A stretch of 64,000 nucleotides of DNA, taken from contig CM047425.1 in NCBI GenBank assembly GCA_026168455.1, forward strand, positions 26,405,058-26,469,057. Reading direction: 5' to 3'. Position 1 is the stretch's first letter. Every line of letters starts with the position of its first letter. The DNA is from Theocolax elegans. Lineage: Eukaryota > Arthropoda > Insecta > Hymenoptera > Cerocephalidae. Shown here one piece after another: positions 22,621 through 32,225 of the stretch. Under the pieces are notes generated by a model that had not been told where the DNA came from, did not search any database, and was given only the letters and a program-made list of their open reading frames with translations. Both the position numbers and the translations under genes were made by a program.

Positions 22621-23293
22621 CAAGGGAAGTACTTGACCTCCGGGAACGTATCTTATCCTAGCTTTGGTATGTCTTTTATAATATAAAAATGTGAAGATAG
22701 CCAAGTCATCTCTTGCCAATAGCTACTTTTACGGGAGTTATTCGATATCTAATAATAATATTAGTAAAAATTACTTCCAATTTGATGCTTATTACTCACA
22801 AACAAATAAAGATAAGCACTCAAATTAAAAACCACAAGAAAGTTGAGTTCAAGTAGATATGGTTTGAAAAAGAAGAAGCTTAAATTGCTTAATTTGGATG
22901 AAAGTTATAAAGAAAATAAGAAATTAAAGATTATTAGGCCAAAAGCAACCATAAGTTTTTCGTATTAAATTTTGGTTAAAATTTCTTTAATTTCTTATTT
23001 TCTTCATAACTTTGATCAAAATTTAGCAATTTGAGCTTCTTTTTCTTTACACCATATCTACTTGCTCAACTTTTTTCCCGTTTTTGGTTTGAGTGCCTAT
23101 CTCGATTTGTTTCCGAGTTGTAAGCGATCAAATTGGAAGTCATTTTTACTGGTATTATTATTAGATGTCGAATAACTCGCGTAAAAGTGGCCATTGACAT
23201 GAAATAACTTGGCTTTCTTCACATTTTTATATTATAAAAGACATACCAAAGTTAGGATAAGATTCGTTTCCCGGAGGTTAAGTACTCCCCTTG
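22621..23293. mobile_element. Palindromic MITE, family A, TSD tca
   Basis: It begins caagggaagtacttgacctc and ends with the imperfect reverse complement gaggttaagtactccccttg. The whole 673 bp folds on itself around about 22957. Flanking bases are tca on both sides (22618-22620, 23294-23296). Direct relatives are at 50691 and 51816. A three-base TNA duplication fits Harbinger-like elements. Confidence 0.8.
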
Positions 23294-23296
23294 TCA

Positions 23297-23659
23297 GTGT
23301 TTCAAGAACTCTACCGTTCTATGAAGAAAACACTACTTTATAGTTTATATTTTATTTATTTAAATTCATAATCTTATTAGTAAGATGTAACATAGTCATA
23401 TTAAAAAAAGCTAAGGTGGTATATTAGTACATTATGGGTGTCGTGATATATTTATTAAATAATAAATAACAATTTTTTATAATTAAACAGGGGATTGGCG
23501 GACGCAGCCAACAAAGGGCAAAGTCCTACTAGTATATATGTAGTGACGCAGTATTCGCAATCCCGATTGAATTACAGAATAACAATAATAATTACTATTA
23601 ATTAACCGCGTACACAATAATTTATTTAGATACACGAGGGTTCTGGTAAATGTCGCCAG
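23297..23659. other. AT-rich unannotated DNA
   Basis: No gene is supported. The stretch 23490-23659 lies directly inside the LTR-like repeat at 23660 and may be leader or internal sequence of the same element on the minus strand. Confidence 0.4.
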
Positions 23660-24063
23660 TGTCACGTCCAGACTTGCACTAATCACTATAAAAAATATTA
23701 CAAGAAGGCAAATGGTTAATAAACCATTCGCGTTCCTTTCGCTCTTGTTTGACTAGGACTAGCCTTACGTCTCCGAGAGTAGCGAGCGAAGTTATTTTGA
23801 GAGTAGAGATGCAGGATATAATGTGGGATAAATAAAATAATATATGTTTTATTTCGTATTAATCATGCATTATTTATTTAAATATAATATGCTGTTTTCC
23901 TTTAAATGAACACGTGCAACTAAATTATTACAGCTTTTTAATGGGCAAAAATACATAAATTCACACTATTTTATTTACAATTGCATAAATTTATTTAAGT
24001 TAAATAAAGATCTTAATTTTGATTAAATAAACAAGTGTGCGGCGAACACGTTAGCACATTACA
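23660..24063 (-). repeat. LTR-like repeat, copy 1
   Basis: TGTCACGTCC at one end and ATTACA at the other give TG...CA termini. The second copy at 29253-29666 is clearly related (for example the block catacgtctccgggagtagc). Minus orientation is preferred because a BEL/Pao-like gag relic follows copy 2 on that strand. Confidence 0.5.
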
Positions 24064-24437
24064 GAATAAAATATTCGCAAGGTTATTTTATTATAAACAT
24101 TAATAATTAATAATTGAAATAAGAATCATTATAAATAAATGCAGATTAAAAAAAAATTGTTGTCGTTTAAAACATGAATTATAGTTAATAAATTGCAATT
24201 CAAACCGTGAATATTTCCAATCAAATGCAATGTAACGAATAATTATTATAAATAAATTGTAATATATAATAATAATTGTTTTAAAAGAAAACGGTTGGTT
24301 CAGCAATCGAAATAACATAAAATATCAGGTTTGCCTTTACGAATAATACAAGCGTATAGATAGCCGAAAAAAATATACCTTAAGTACCCAAGTATATAGA
24401 TATATATATATATATATACATTATATATATATGTGTG
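24064..24437. other. AT-rich DNA and TA/TG repeats
   Basis: Nothing recognisable apart from (TA)n and (GT)n tracts at 24396-24441. Confidence 0.5.
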
Positions 24438-25412
24438 TGTGTATTCGGTGAGGAACGAAGGTCCGCCTTGAATGTGGATAGCGGTGTCAAATTGCCGGAT
24501 AATGTCCTGCTAGACCTGCGGGCGTCGACGTTAGATGTGTATGCTGTTGGAGCCCGATGATTTCCAGATGTCGAAATCGTAGTTCCTTGACTATGGCTCG
24601 TAGATGTCAATGATACGTCTCGATCCCCGAATACAAGATCTCTCGTGATTTTTAATGCGTATTACTTTAAAGTCCGGGTAGCAGAGCCACGCCCTCGGAT
24701 AAAAATCAAAGAGTTGACTAGCAGAGCTTCGCCTTGCGAAAGCTTTAGATGAAAAATTAGGAGTGGCTGTGTCTGTTCTGGGTCCTCTTTATATACCCTA
24801 AAAATCTATGCATCTGTCCTTGTCTTACACTTTGCCTTGTCTTACACTTTGCCTTATATGGAAATTGTGTAAGTAGTTCTCGATTTTTCTGTGCTTGCAC
24901 CCGATTGGGCCGTTAGATGTGCGTAATTAAAAATTATCGAATCCCGTGCATTTTTTGTATCGCTTCGTAGTTAATTCGGAGAATTTGCTGTCCCCCTTTT
25001 ATTACTGCGACGTTACCCAAAGAACGGCTTAATTTATTACTTCCTTCTAATGCTCGAATTTTCTAGTCGATGTTTCCCATTGCCGGCTCTTCTCCGAGCA
25101 TTGATTTTATAGTGCAGTACAAAAAAACTCTTGCGTAACCCTTCGTTTCGATCTCACTATCGGCGATCCCGCTTATATGCGTATTGGCTTTGAATAATAT
25201 CTTCAACTCTACTTATCAGTCTCTTTTTCGATTGAAACACTCGTAAAATAATCTGTTCCTTAGCTCTATAAATTATATTTTATATTACTGCATTTACTTA
25301 GAATCATTCTTTATCAAACTTATTTTGTTCGTCTTCTACGCCGTATTTTTATTCTAAACTACGCAGTACTTTTTACGAAAAATAATAATATAGTTTTCGT
25401 CGGGACGCGACA
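24438..25412 (-). repeat. Solo LTR-like repeat with TATA box, minus orientation
   Basis: On the minus strand it starts TGTCGCGTCCCGACG at 25412. A TATATAAAG motif (24786-24794) followed by gaggacccagaaca could be its promoter and start region. It is related to 18235-19079 along its length. No internal element sequence flanks it, so a solo LTR formed by recombination is likely. The exact left edge is uncertain. Confidence 0.55.
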
Positions 25413-26089
25413 CCAGGAATACGTTTGTTCGGACGCACGGTATGGAGAATTCGGACAGACATCCTTGCCTCGAGTTTATTAAATTAAATAACTAGGTATC
25501 GGATAAAAATAAATATTTATTTTTAAAAAATAAACGTTTTATTTAATATCTAATTTAGAAAAAGGCCCAGACTATGTACCGCAATAATAAATACTTTCGC
25601 GCGGGCAGAAATGCTGAAAAGCTTGCCTAGTCAAGGTCCTCGGTAACGCCAAGTTCACGTAATAATCCCTCCCCTATTCGAGCACTGACGTGTTCCAACA
25701 CACACTTCTAAAGTATGATTTGTACACGTCAAAACTATAAATTATGCGTTTCCAAATGGATGTGCTTACAGTCTAACAATATCGGTTATAAACCGTTTCT
25801 AAAATAGGGTTATTTACAGTCAGTGACACCAAGATTTTGCATGTCACGGCGTTTCGACCGTTGGAGTCATGAGGCCTCCAATCTTGATATTTTCCTTTTC
25901 AATACAGTAGTGCGGGGATGCCAGAGTTTTCAGAGAGAAAAATGCGAGAGTGTATTAGCGACCGAGTGTTTTAGCTAGTTATTATTAAAATGCTATCTAG
26001 CGAATGTTAGTGAACGAGCTATTCATCGCTAGGTTTCTTTTAATTAACATTTATTATCTGGTATATTAGCATGATTTTACATTTTACAG
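25413..26089. other. Probable intron sequence upstream of the LDLa exon
   Basis: No coding signal or recognised repeat is seen. The last bases (attttacattttacag) form the 3' splice site of the exon at 26090. Confidence 0.45.
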
Positions 26090-26206
26090 AATGCCAGGTT
26101 GGAGAAATCGCTTGCGATGTTTCAAGGTGTATTCTGCAGTCGAAAAGGTGTGACTTCAATTTTGACTGTGCTGATGGCAGTGATGAAATCAATTGCAGAT
26201 ATCCTA
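26090..26206 (+). CDS. Internal exon encoding an LDL-receptor class A repeat
   Basis: The exon is bounded by a pyrimidine-rich acceptor ending in cag and the donor ccta|gtgagt. It is 117 nt, with phase 1 at both ends. Its translation has six cysteines in LDLa spacing and the calcium-binding core CDFNFDCADGSDEINC, preceded by CQVGEIACDVSRC. LDLa modules bind ligand or calcium in extracellular receptors and matrix proteins, and phase 1-1 exons are typical of shuffled modules. Candidate parents are perlecan/trol-like, LRP-like or mosaic protease proteins; one module cannot decide. No neighbouring exon was found, so the flanking introns are long and transposon-filled. The frame is open with no lesion, so this is the best evidence of a live host gene. 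Confidence 0.82.
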
Positions 26207-27474
26207 GTGAGTACTAAAAAAATAATAAACATATAATAATTTAGTTAACATATTTAATTTTGCAAAATTATATAAATATATATGAGTCAGGTCAGTGAAA
26301 TTCGGACAAAAGTTACACGAACGCGTTACTGATATTATCGCTAATTTTATTTTCTGTAAGAACTAATAAAAGCAAAAAATGTCTGAGCCGAATTTTTCCA
26401 CCCTTAGGGGCTTCTGACTTTATTAGAATTTTTGAAGTGAGCTAGAAGTTTAAAAATTGCTAATATTAGGCTATTTATGGAATCTTTTATCATTTGTCAA
26501 TAAGTGTGGTTTATATTACTACTAAATCTGAATATAAATAAATATTTTGTATTTTTATAGGTATTTTTGGTCACTTTTTTTAGTTTGAAGAATTTGTGAC
26601 TTTATAAGAGAGGAAAGTATCCTCTTTACAACAGGTTTTGATTTATTGGTGGATATTTGATATTAATTAATTAGGTTTTGAGATACATACACCAAGTTGG
26701 TACCACTGTTAAAAAAAATCTATGATTCTAATAAGCTGTATTTTGCAGGAAATATTTTTTAAACCAAAATAAAATAGAAACAGTTAATACAAATCTGCTT
26801 ATTAAATCTTCTTTGAAATCTTTTAAATACACCTTTTAAACACCTTTTTTCGACCTCGATGATTTCGTTATTTAATGAAAACTCGCTAGAATTGCGTAAA
26901 ATTGCATTCATATTGACAATATTACTGTCGCATCCGACACAAAAATATATTATCATTTTTCATAAAAATGATTTTACGAGTGAAATTAAAAATAACTGCG
27001 TAGAATCTTATTGTAGAAGCTGCTTCGAGAATCTACTTTTAGAATCTTTTCAAAATTTTTTCCAGGCATTAAATTCTAAAGGAACATCGTAGAAGCAGCG
27101 TGAGAACGAAAAAGTAGAGAATAAGAAAGGAGAGTTATCCCAGGTGGTTTCAGTAAATATCAAATTTAAAAGTATAGAAATTTCAATTTACGAACACGAT
27201 ATACTAACAGAGGCTTCTAAAGAAATTTGGACTCAAGTAGGCGCTGAGAAAAGTGACTGCGCTGGTCGTTGCCCAAACGTAGTCTACCCCTGATCTGCGC
27301 GCGATAATCTGCGTTGCACTCTCGTACTCGTGCTGCTAGTATGCCAAGTCAGCAGTATTAAGTCCCGATACTGTTCACTGATGATGAGAATGTTTGCATC
27401 CAGCTCCACTGTAATCTCAGGGAGCAGTGTGTGCGCGACGCTTCACTGATTAATATTGCATTGGAGAATAGTTA
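26207..27474. other. Probable intron sequence downstream of the LDLa exon
   Basis: AT-rich with short ORFs (26859-27092 and shadows) that have no recognisable protein features. Nothing else is supported. Confidence 0.45.
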
Positions 27475-29000
27475 CCGGCATTTTGTTGTCTTCGTCTTCG
27501 TCGTCGCCAAGGCTGCCTTAAATGCTGCACACGCGTCTAAACTAGCAACGTGTACGAGGCACTTACCGTACTTTTTAGGATAAAGGAAGCACATAGACGT
27601 GTTTTTGCACTCACAAGGAGAGGTCACACCCTCTGGAAAACGGATCCTTACCAAACTCTAGGATATAATTTCTACTATAAAATCATGCAGAAAGCCGGAG
27701 TTTTAGTGTCCAATGGCCATTTTTACGATAGATATAAGCAAATAATGAAAAATCTCGCCGAAAAAACCGTTGAGTTTGAATGCTTATAACTCTGAAAAAA
27801 TTAAAGATGTACGTATAAACTAAATTTTAAAAGAAAGCTAAAATCGAGTAGATACGTTTTGAAGAAACGGAAGCTCAAATATTTTAATATGGTCAAAAGT
27901 TATGGGAGAAATAAAAATTAGACGAAATTTTGGGCTAAAAAAATCATTAAATTGTAACTTTAAATTTTCGATAAAATTGTGGCTAATTCTTATTTCTCCC
28001 ATAACTTTTGACCATATAAAAATATTTGAGCTTCCTTTTTTTCAAAACCTATCTACTCGACCTCAGCTTTCTTTTAAAATTTAGTTTATACGTACATCTT
28101 TAATTGTTTCTGAGTTATAAACTTTCAAACTCAACGGTTTTTTCGGCGAGATTTTTCATTATTTGCTTATATCTATCGTAAAAATGGGCATTGGACACTA
28201 AAACTCCGGCTTAATGCATGATTTTATAGTAGAAATTATATCCTAGAGTTTGGTAAGGATCCGTTTTCCAGAGGGTGTGACCTCTCCTTGTCAGTTGTTC
28301 TTTACTCGGCAGTTAAACCAACTTCTTTTTAACCTACACTTCTCGAGTGCGGTTGTTATCGTCGCGTCGAACTCATATATCGCAAGGGCCAGGCCTCGAG
28401 AATTAAACACGAAGATATGGACTCTGCGTTCTGTGACGGTCCTGAGTTCACGGTTATTCGCGTCTTTCAGGTCGTTCTTGCTCATAATGCAGTCAAGGTC
28501 AAGGAACTTCAACGTTGTTGTAATTGTCAAGTCCTTTATCTGGGTTCTTTATCCGAGGGCGACCTGTAAAGTCCGTTTGAATTCCTGGCGCGATTCTTGT
28601 TTACTGAGTTGCAGCAGAACTCCGTCTTCCTTTGTTTTGCGGATCTGTCGTCAGTCTTTATCTTCGCGAGATCTACTTTTATACCTATGGTCTGCAAAAC
28701 TCCTGCGTCTGCCCTTCTGCCGGTTTGATCAAAATCGAGCTCCTTCCCTGTTTAGGGTTCGACCGATTCGATTGCCTGCTTTGCTGAACGGTAGATGGCC
28801 CAGATTTCGCGGTGTCCGGTCTTGAGTTAGCCGCGGCCGTTCCCTTTTTTTCTTTTTTAAATGATCATTGACCAAGTTTCTGTCTTGGCTACCTCTTCGT
28901 GTAAGGCGGCAGCTTATTAGGGTGTGAGGGGCCGATTTCCCCGTTTCCGTTTCGGTTATTGTTGAGGAATAACCTCAACCATGCACTTTCATTCGTTGCT
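27475..29000 (-). pseudogene. BEL/Pao-like gag remnant split by a MITE
   Basis: On the minus strand 28530-28291 reads a peptide ending WFNCRVKNN. Across the MITE, 27613-27475 continues with ECKNTSMCFLYPKKYGKC. Together these look like the Cys-rich knuckles of BEL/Pao gag (CFNC...ECK...C..C pattern). Upstream, the minus strand (about 28850-28700) gives a Ser/Arg/Asn-rich linker. Stops and frame changes are frequent. The LTR-like repeat at 29253-29666 lies upstream on this strand, as expected for a 5' LTR. The call rests on pattern only and is tentative. Confidence 0.35.
27614..28290. mobile_element. Palindromic MITE, family B, TSD tca
   Basis: Ends are caaggagaggtcacaccctc and its exact complement. 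The 677 bp folds on itself with few mismatches; long stretches such as acggatccttaccaaactct are perfect. It is flanked by tca on both sides (27611-27613, 28291-28293). Terminal bases and length match family A but the interior differs. The ORFs inside (27550-27789, 28250-28825) are incidental. Confidence 0.82.
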
Positions 29001-29252
29001 ATTCATACAGCGCGATCTGTAATTACGCGACTCACATTTTTTTGGACGTTTGTTCTCTTGATCATTTTAGTCAGGCTACTGCGTACGTTGAGCAGCTGTT
29101 CATGCAACTTACATTCCGCAGCCGTTGGCTACCCTTTGATGTGTAGTGCGAGATTTCCTGTAGCAGTTACCGCCACGCCAGCCAGGTTAACTACCTGCGT
29201 GATGGGGGAGCTAGGAAGCCCCAGTGACTCTCCTGAGATGACGCAGACAGCT

Positions 29253-29666
29253 ATCACGTCCAGACTAGTACCAACCACTATAAAAATATTACAAGAAGCC
29301 AAATGGTTAATAAACTATTCGCGTTCCTTTCGCTCTTGTTTGACTAGGACTAGCCATACGTCTCCGGGAGTAGCGAGCGAAGTTATTTTGAGAGTAGAGA
29401 TGTAGGATATAATGTGGGATAATAAAATAATATATTTTTTTATACGTATTAATCATGCATTATTTATTTAAATTTGTTAACATAATCATATAATGTTTTC
29501 TTTTTAAATGAACATATATAACTAAATTCTTTTAGCTTTTTAATGGACAAAGACACACATAAAATTACACTATTTTATAAACAATTGCATAAAATTATTT
29601 AAGTTAAATAACAATTTTAATTTTGATTATATAAACATTTGCACGGCGAACACGTTAACAAATTAA
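29253..29666 (-). repeat. LTR-like repeat, copy 2
   Basis: It is similar to 23660-24063 along its length, but its termini have decayed (TATCACG and AATTAA instead of TGTCACG and ATTACA). It may be the 5' LTR of the BEL/Pao-like relic. Confidence 0.5.
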
Positions 29667-29975
29667 GAATGAGGATCCGGATTTATTGTCATCATCCGAG
29701 GAGGAGAAAGTGGGGGAGGAGGAGCTGGAGGCAATGGAGGAGGAGGAGGAGGAGGAGGAATAGGACAAAACTTTTTCGCCGAGATCTCCCTCACCGGAGT
29801 CGACGCATGGGCATGGAATTCCGGCCGCATGTTACTGGCCGTCCAACCGAGGAGGATCTTTCTGTTATTCGCCAGTGCTGCGTGTGATTGAGATTATCGA
29901 TATCTCATCCCAGGATGAGATATGTGAAATGAATTAAATGTGTAACTCTTTTGTTTTCGTTGTTAAAATAAAGAG
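29667..29975 (+). other. Acidic reading-frame fragment followed by a polyA signal
   Basis: From 29668 a frame reads EDPDLLSSSEEEKVGEEE and then eight consecutive Glu codons before a TAG. After the stop the same frame continues with Ser/Pro-rich text to about 29937. An AATAAA lies at 29967-29972. It could be the 3' end of a host or viral gene; no family is recognised. Confidence 0.3.
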
Positions 29976-30816
29976 GAAATATACCGTTTGTGCGTATACC
30001 AGTGTATTATTTTTATTTATTCTTCCTTTTCCTTATCCACCTAATAAGTTTTAAATTTAATTCCCCCCCCCCCACTTTTTTTTTCTTTTTATCAATCTAT
30101 AACACTTATTTATTAAATTTTTGTTTTGTTTTAATTTCTTTTAAAATTGAATTATCTATTACGTAATATTTTAAGTTTTGAATAATAAATTAATAATTAA
30201 ATAAATTAGAGAGAGATAGAGATAGAGATAGGGAGAGAAAGATAGAGATGAGAGATGAGAGAGCAAGATGAGAGAGAGAGAGAGAGAGAGAGAGTTATAT
30301 TAGGGCAACCGAAACCTCGACAGTGCAGCGCATCATCGGCCCCGCCGAGCAAGCGAAGCCCGAGTCGGAGATTGTCCCGAACACTTACGGGACCACCCGA
30401 ACCTCGTTCCCTACAGCACTGCTCCGCCGTCATTGTACTCTTCTTTGTTTTTCTTTTACAATTCTTTTTTTTCTTTATTTTTTTTCAATTCATTTTCTGT
30501 TTGTTTTCTATTTATATTAGCTCTACCCTTTTTATAGATACTTATTTCCCTTTATTTGTATATCTATATATTGCTCTTTATTATTTTTTTTATATTATTT
30601 GGATTTCTTAATCTCCTTACTACAAAAAGTCTTTATTATTTTTCATTTTTGTATACATATAGTTTTTTTGTTTGTATCTACTTTATCTAGTTAGTGTATA
30701 TAATTGTATATAATTGGTGTTTGTTAATATGTTATAATCTTGTCTTATACTTATTATAATATTTATTACAATTGTATAGTTCGCAATTTTAATATATATT
30801 TTATTATTGTATAGAT
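29976..30816. other. Simple-sequence and AT-rich DNA
   Basis: A poly-C run (30063-30075), a (GA)n tract (30209-30295) and AT-rich DNA are present. The GC-rich patch 30300-30425 has no recognised feature. Confidence 0.6.
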
Positions 30817-31381
30817 TTATTTTACGCGAATTAGTACTATCTCCGTGAAGCGACCTCTTATTTTTGTTACTAAGTATATAGTTAAACATTCCAATATTGC
30901 TCTTTTACAAATAATGCATTCCTTTGTTTCCATTTAACAAGTTAAGCAGCTTAAGGCATGTTTGCATGGAAGATATATTCCCTCTATTGGGTTACGTTTA
31001 CAAATTTTACACTTAAGATCTTTCGGTAAACTGGCATGTTCCGAACCTTTTATTATTTTGTTCAATTTTTCCATGTCATAGATACCACAACTGTCTTCCG
31101 CTCATTCTCTCTTTGTAATAAATTCACATTTCGGCGACCATCTACGATGTTCTTGCATAGGCTCGTCTGTTTTTTCCTATTTTTGTATTCCTACATCGCA
31201 TATATAGCATTTTACTTTGTCGTTTCTCCTGTATAATAAAATCCGGCTTCTGCTAGATCCTCGATTGAAATAAAGGCATGCGGATAATATTTAAATGTAT
31301 CTAACCGATTTTTCTTAATTGACAAATTTACTCCTCAATCAGTTTCATCAAAATCCTGTTGTAGGTCTATAATTATTTCTT
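30817..31381 (-). pseudogene. Inhibitor-of-apoptosis-like gene (BIR + RING), broken
   Basis: On the minus strand a BIR domain runs about 31315-31110, with RLDTF, LAEAGFYYTG and zinc ligands in VKCYIC, then EH and PKC spaced H-x6-C. A RING finger follows (about 31000-30895) with CKIC, LPCKH, SCLTC and ECIIC in C3HC4 order. BIR-RING proteins are IAPs, which bind caspases or ubiquitinate targets in the cytoplasm. Lesions are a TGA (31335-31337), a frame break near 31225, a TAG replacing the conserved BIR Trp (31177-31179), a TGA (31102-31104) and a TAA (30934-30936). It follows the acidic ORF 31382-31858 on the same strand and may be its C-terminus after a frameshift. Its neighbours are viral glycoprotein relics, so a viral origin is favoured over a host IAP. 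Confidence 0.82.
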
Positions 31382-31858
31382 TTATTTTATTTTTTCTGTA
31401 TCGTTATTGTCTACCTCATCTAGTTGAGTTTCTATGGATGCTAATATCTCTAATATTTCTGGTAACTCTTCCTGTATTATCATTGGCACGGAGGCTTTAT
31501 TTTCCTCGTCCAGCATTGAGAGATAAATATCACTGGTCGCATTTTGTAATAATTCCATAACTTCTTGTTCACTTAGAAAGGATTCCAATTCAGGCCAACT
31601 TATATCCTTAACGTTTTGTGATTCTGCGATATCCTCTGGTTTTTCGTCCTTTTTTATTTCCATGGGTTTCGTTTGCGTCATTTTTGAACTTGAAGTTGCC
31701 ATTTCTTCTGGTTTTTCGATGTCTGTTTCGTCTTTAACAAAAATGGGCGTTTCTAATTGTATTGGTTCCAACGGAATAATTTGGTGGTTATCTCTCTGCA
31801 ATTCAAATTCATTTTTTATAGTAACAATATCGATTTCTCTTTCTTTGTTTTGTTCCAT
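31382..31858 (-). CDS. Acidic 158-residue ORF in the virus-derived cluster
   Basis: An intact ATG-started frame, very rich in Glu and Asp, with no membrane segment or Cys motif. Residues near WPELESFLSEQEVMELL could form an amphipathic helix. It stops 45 bases before the BIR-domain frame opens in a different register, so it may be either an independent acidic protein or the N-terminal half of a frameshifted IAP. No family is recognised. Confidence 0.5.
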   Translation of the reverse strand: MEQNKEREIDIVTIKNEFELQRDNHQIIPLEPIQLETPIFVKDETDIEKPEEMATSSSKMTQTKPMEIKKDEKPEDIAESQNVKDISWPELESFLSEQEVMELLQNATSDIYLSMLDEENKASVPMIIQEELPEILEILASIETQLDEVDNNDTEKIK

Positions 31859-31870
31859 TATTGCGCTAAT

Positions 31871-32173
31871 TTAAGTAGATATTTTTTTGTCATTTTTTTT
31901 TATTTTTCGTTCTTCGATATTCTTTTTACAGTTAAAACATTTTTGCCTTTCGGGATCCATATTTATGTCTCTAAGTTTTATGTGTTGTATAATCGGCTTT
32001 CCTGCCTTTGTTTTTATGCAAGTTCCACATAAAGAAGTGTTCAGGTCTATGCTGTAAAACATCTTTTTAAAATAATACATTTCGTGTATTTTTCTATTAG
32101 TTCGTTTTTTTCTGATCGTACCTTCGTAAGAGGGTAAGTTTTTCCTTTCCTTAACTTCTTGTATAATCCTCAT
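31871..32173 (-). CDS. Small basic ORF with paired CxxC motifs
   Basis: An ATG-started frame of 100 residues, Lys/Arg-rich. Two CxxC pairs (CGTC near residue 49, CFNC near residue 79) could bind one zinc ion, as in a zinc ribbon. It lies between the glycoprotein relic and the acidic ORF with short gaps, consistent with a compact viral gene cluster. No family is recognised. Confidence 0.5.
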   Translation of the reverse strand: MRIIQEVKERKNLPSYEGTIRKKRTNRKIHEMYYFKKMFYSIDLNTSLCGTCIKTKAGKPIIQHIKLRDINMDPERQKCFNCKKNIEERKIKKNDKKIST

Positions 32174-32225
32174 TTACTGGCTCTCCTATTTTGAGTGTAA
32201 GCAAAAAAGAAAATGAAAATTATTA

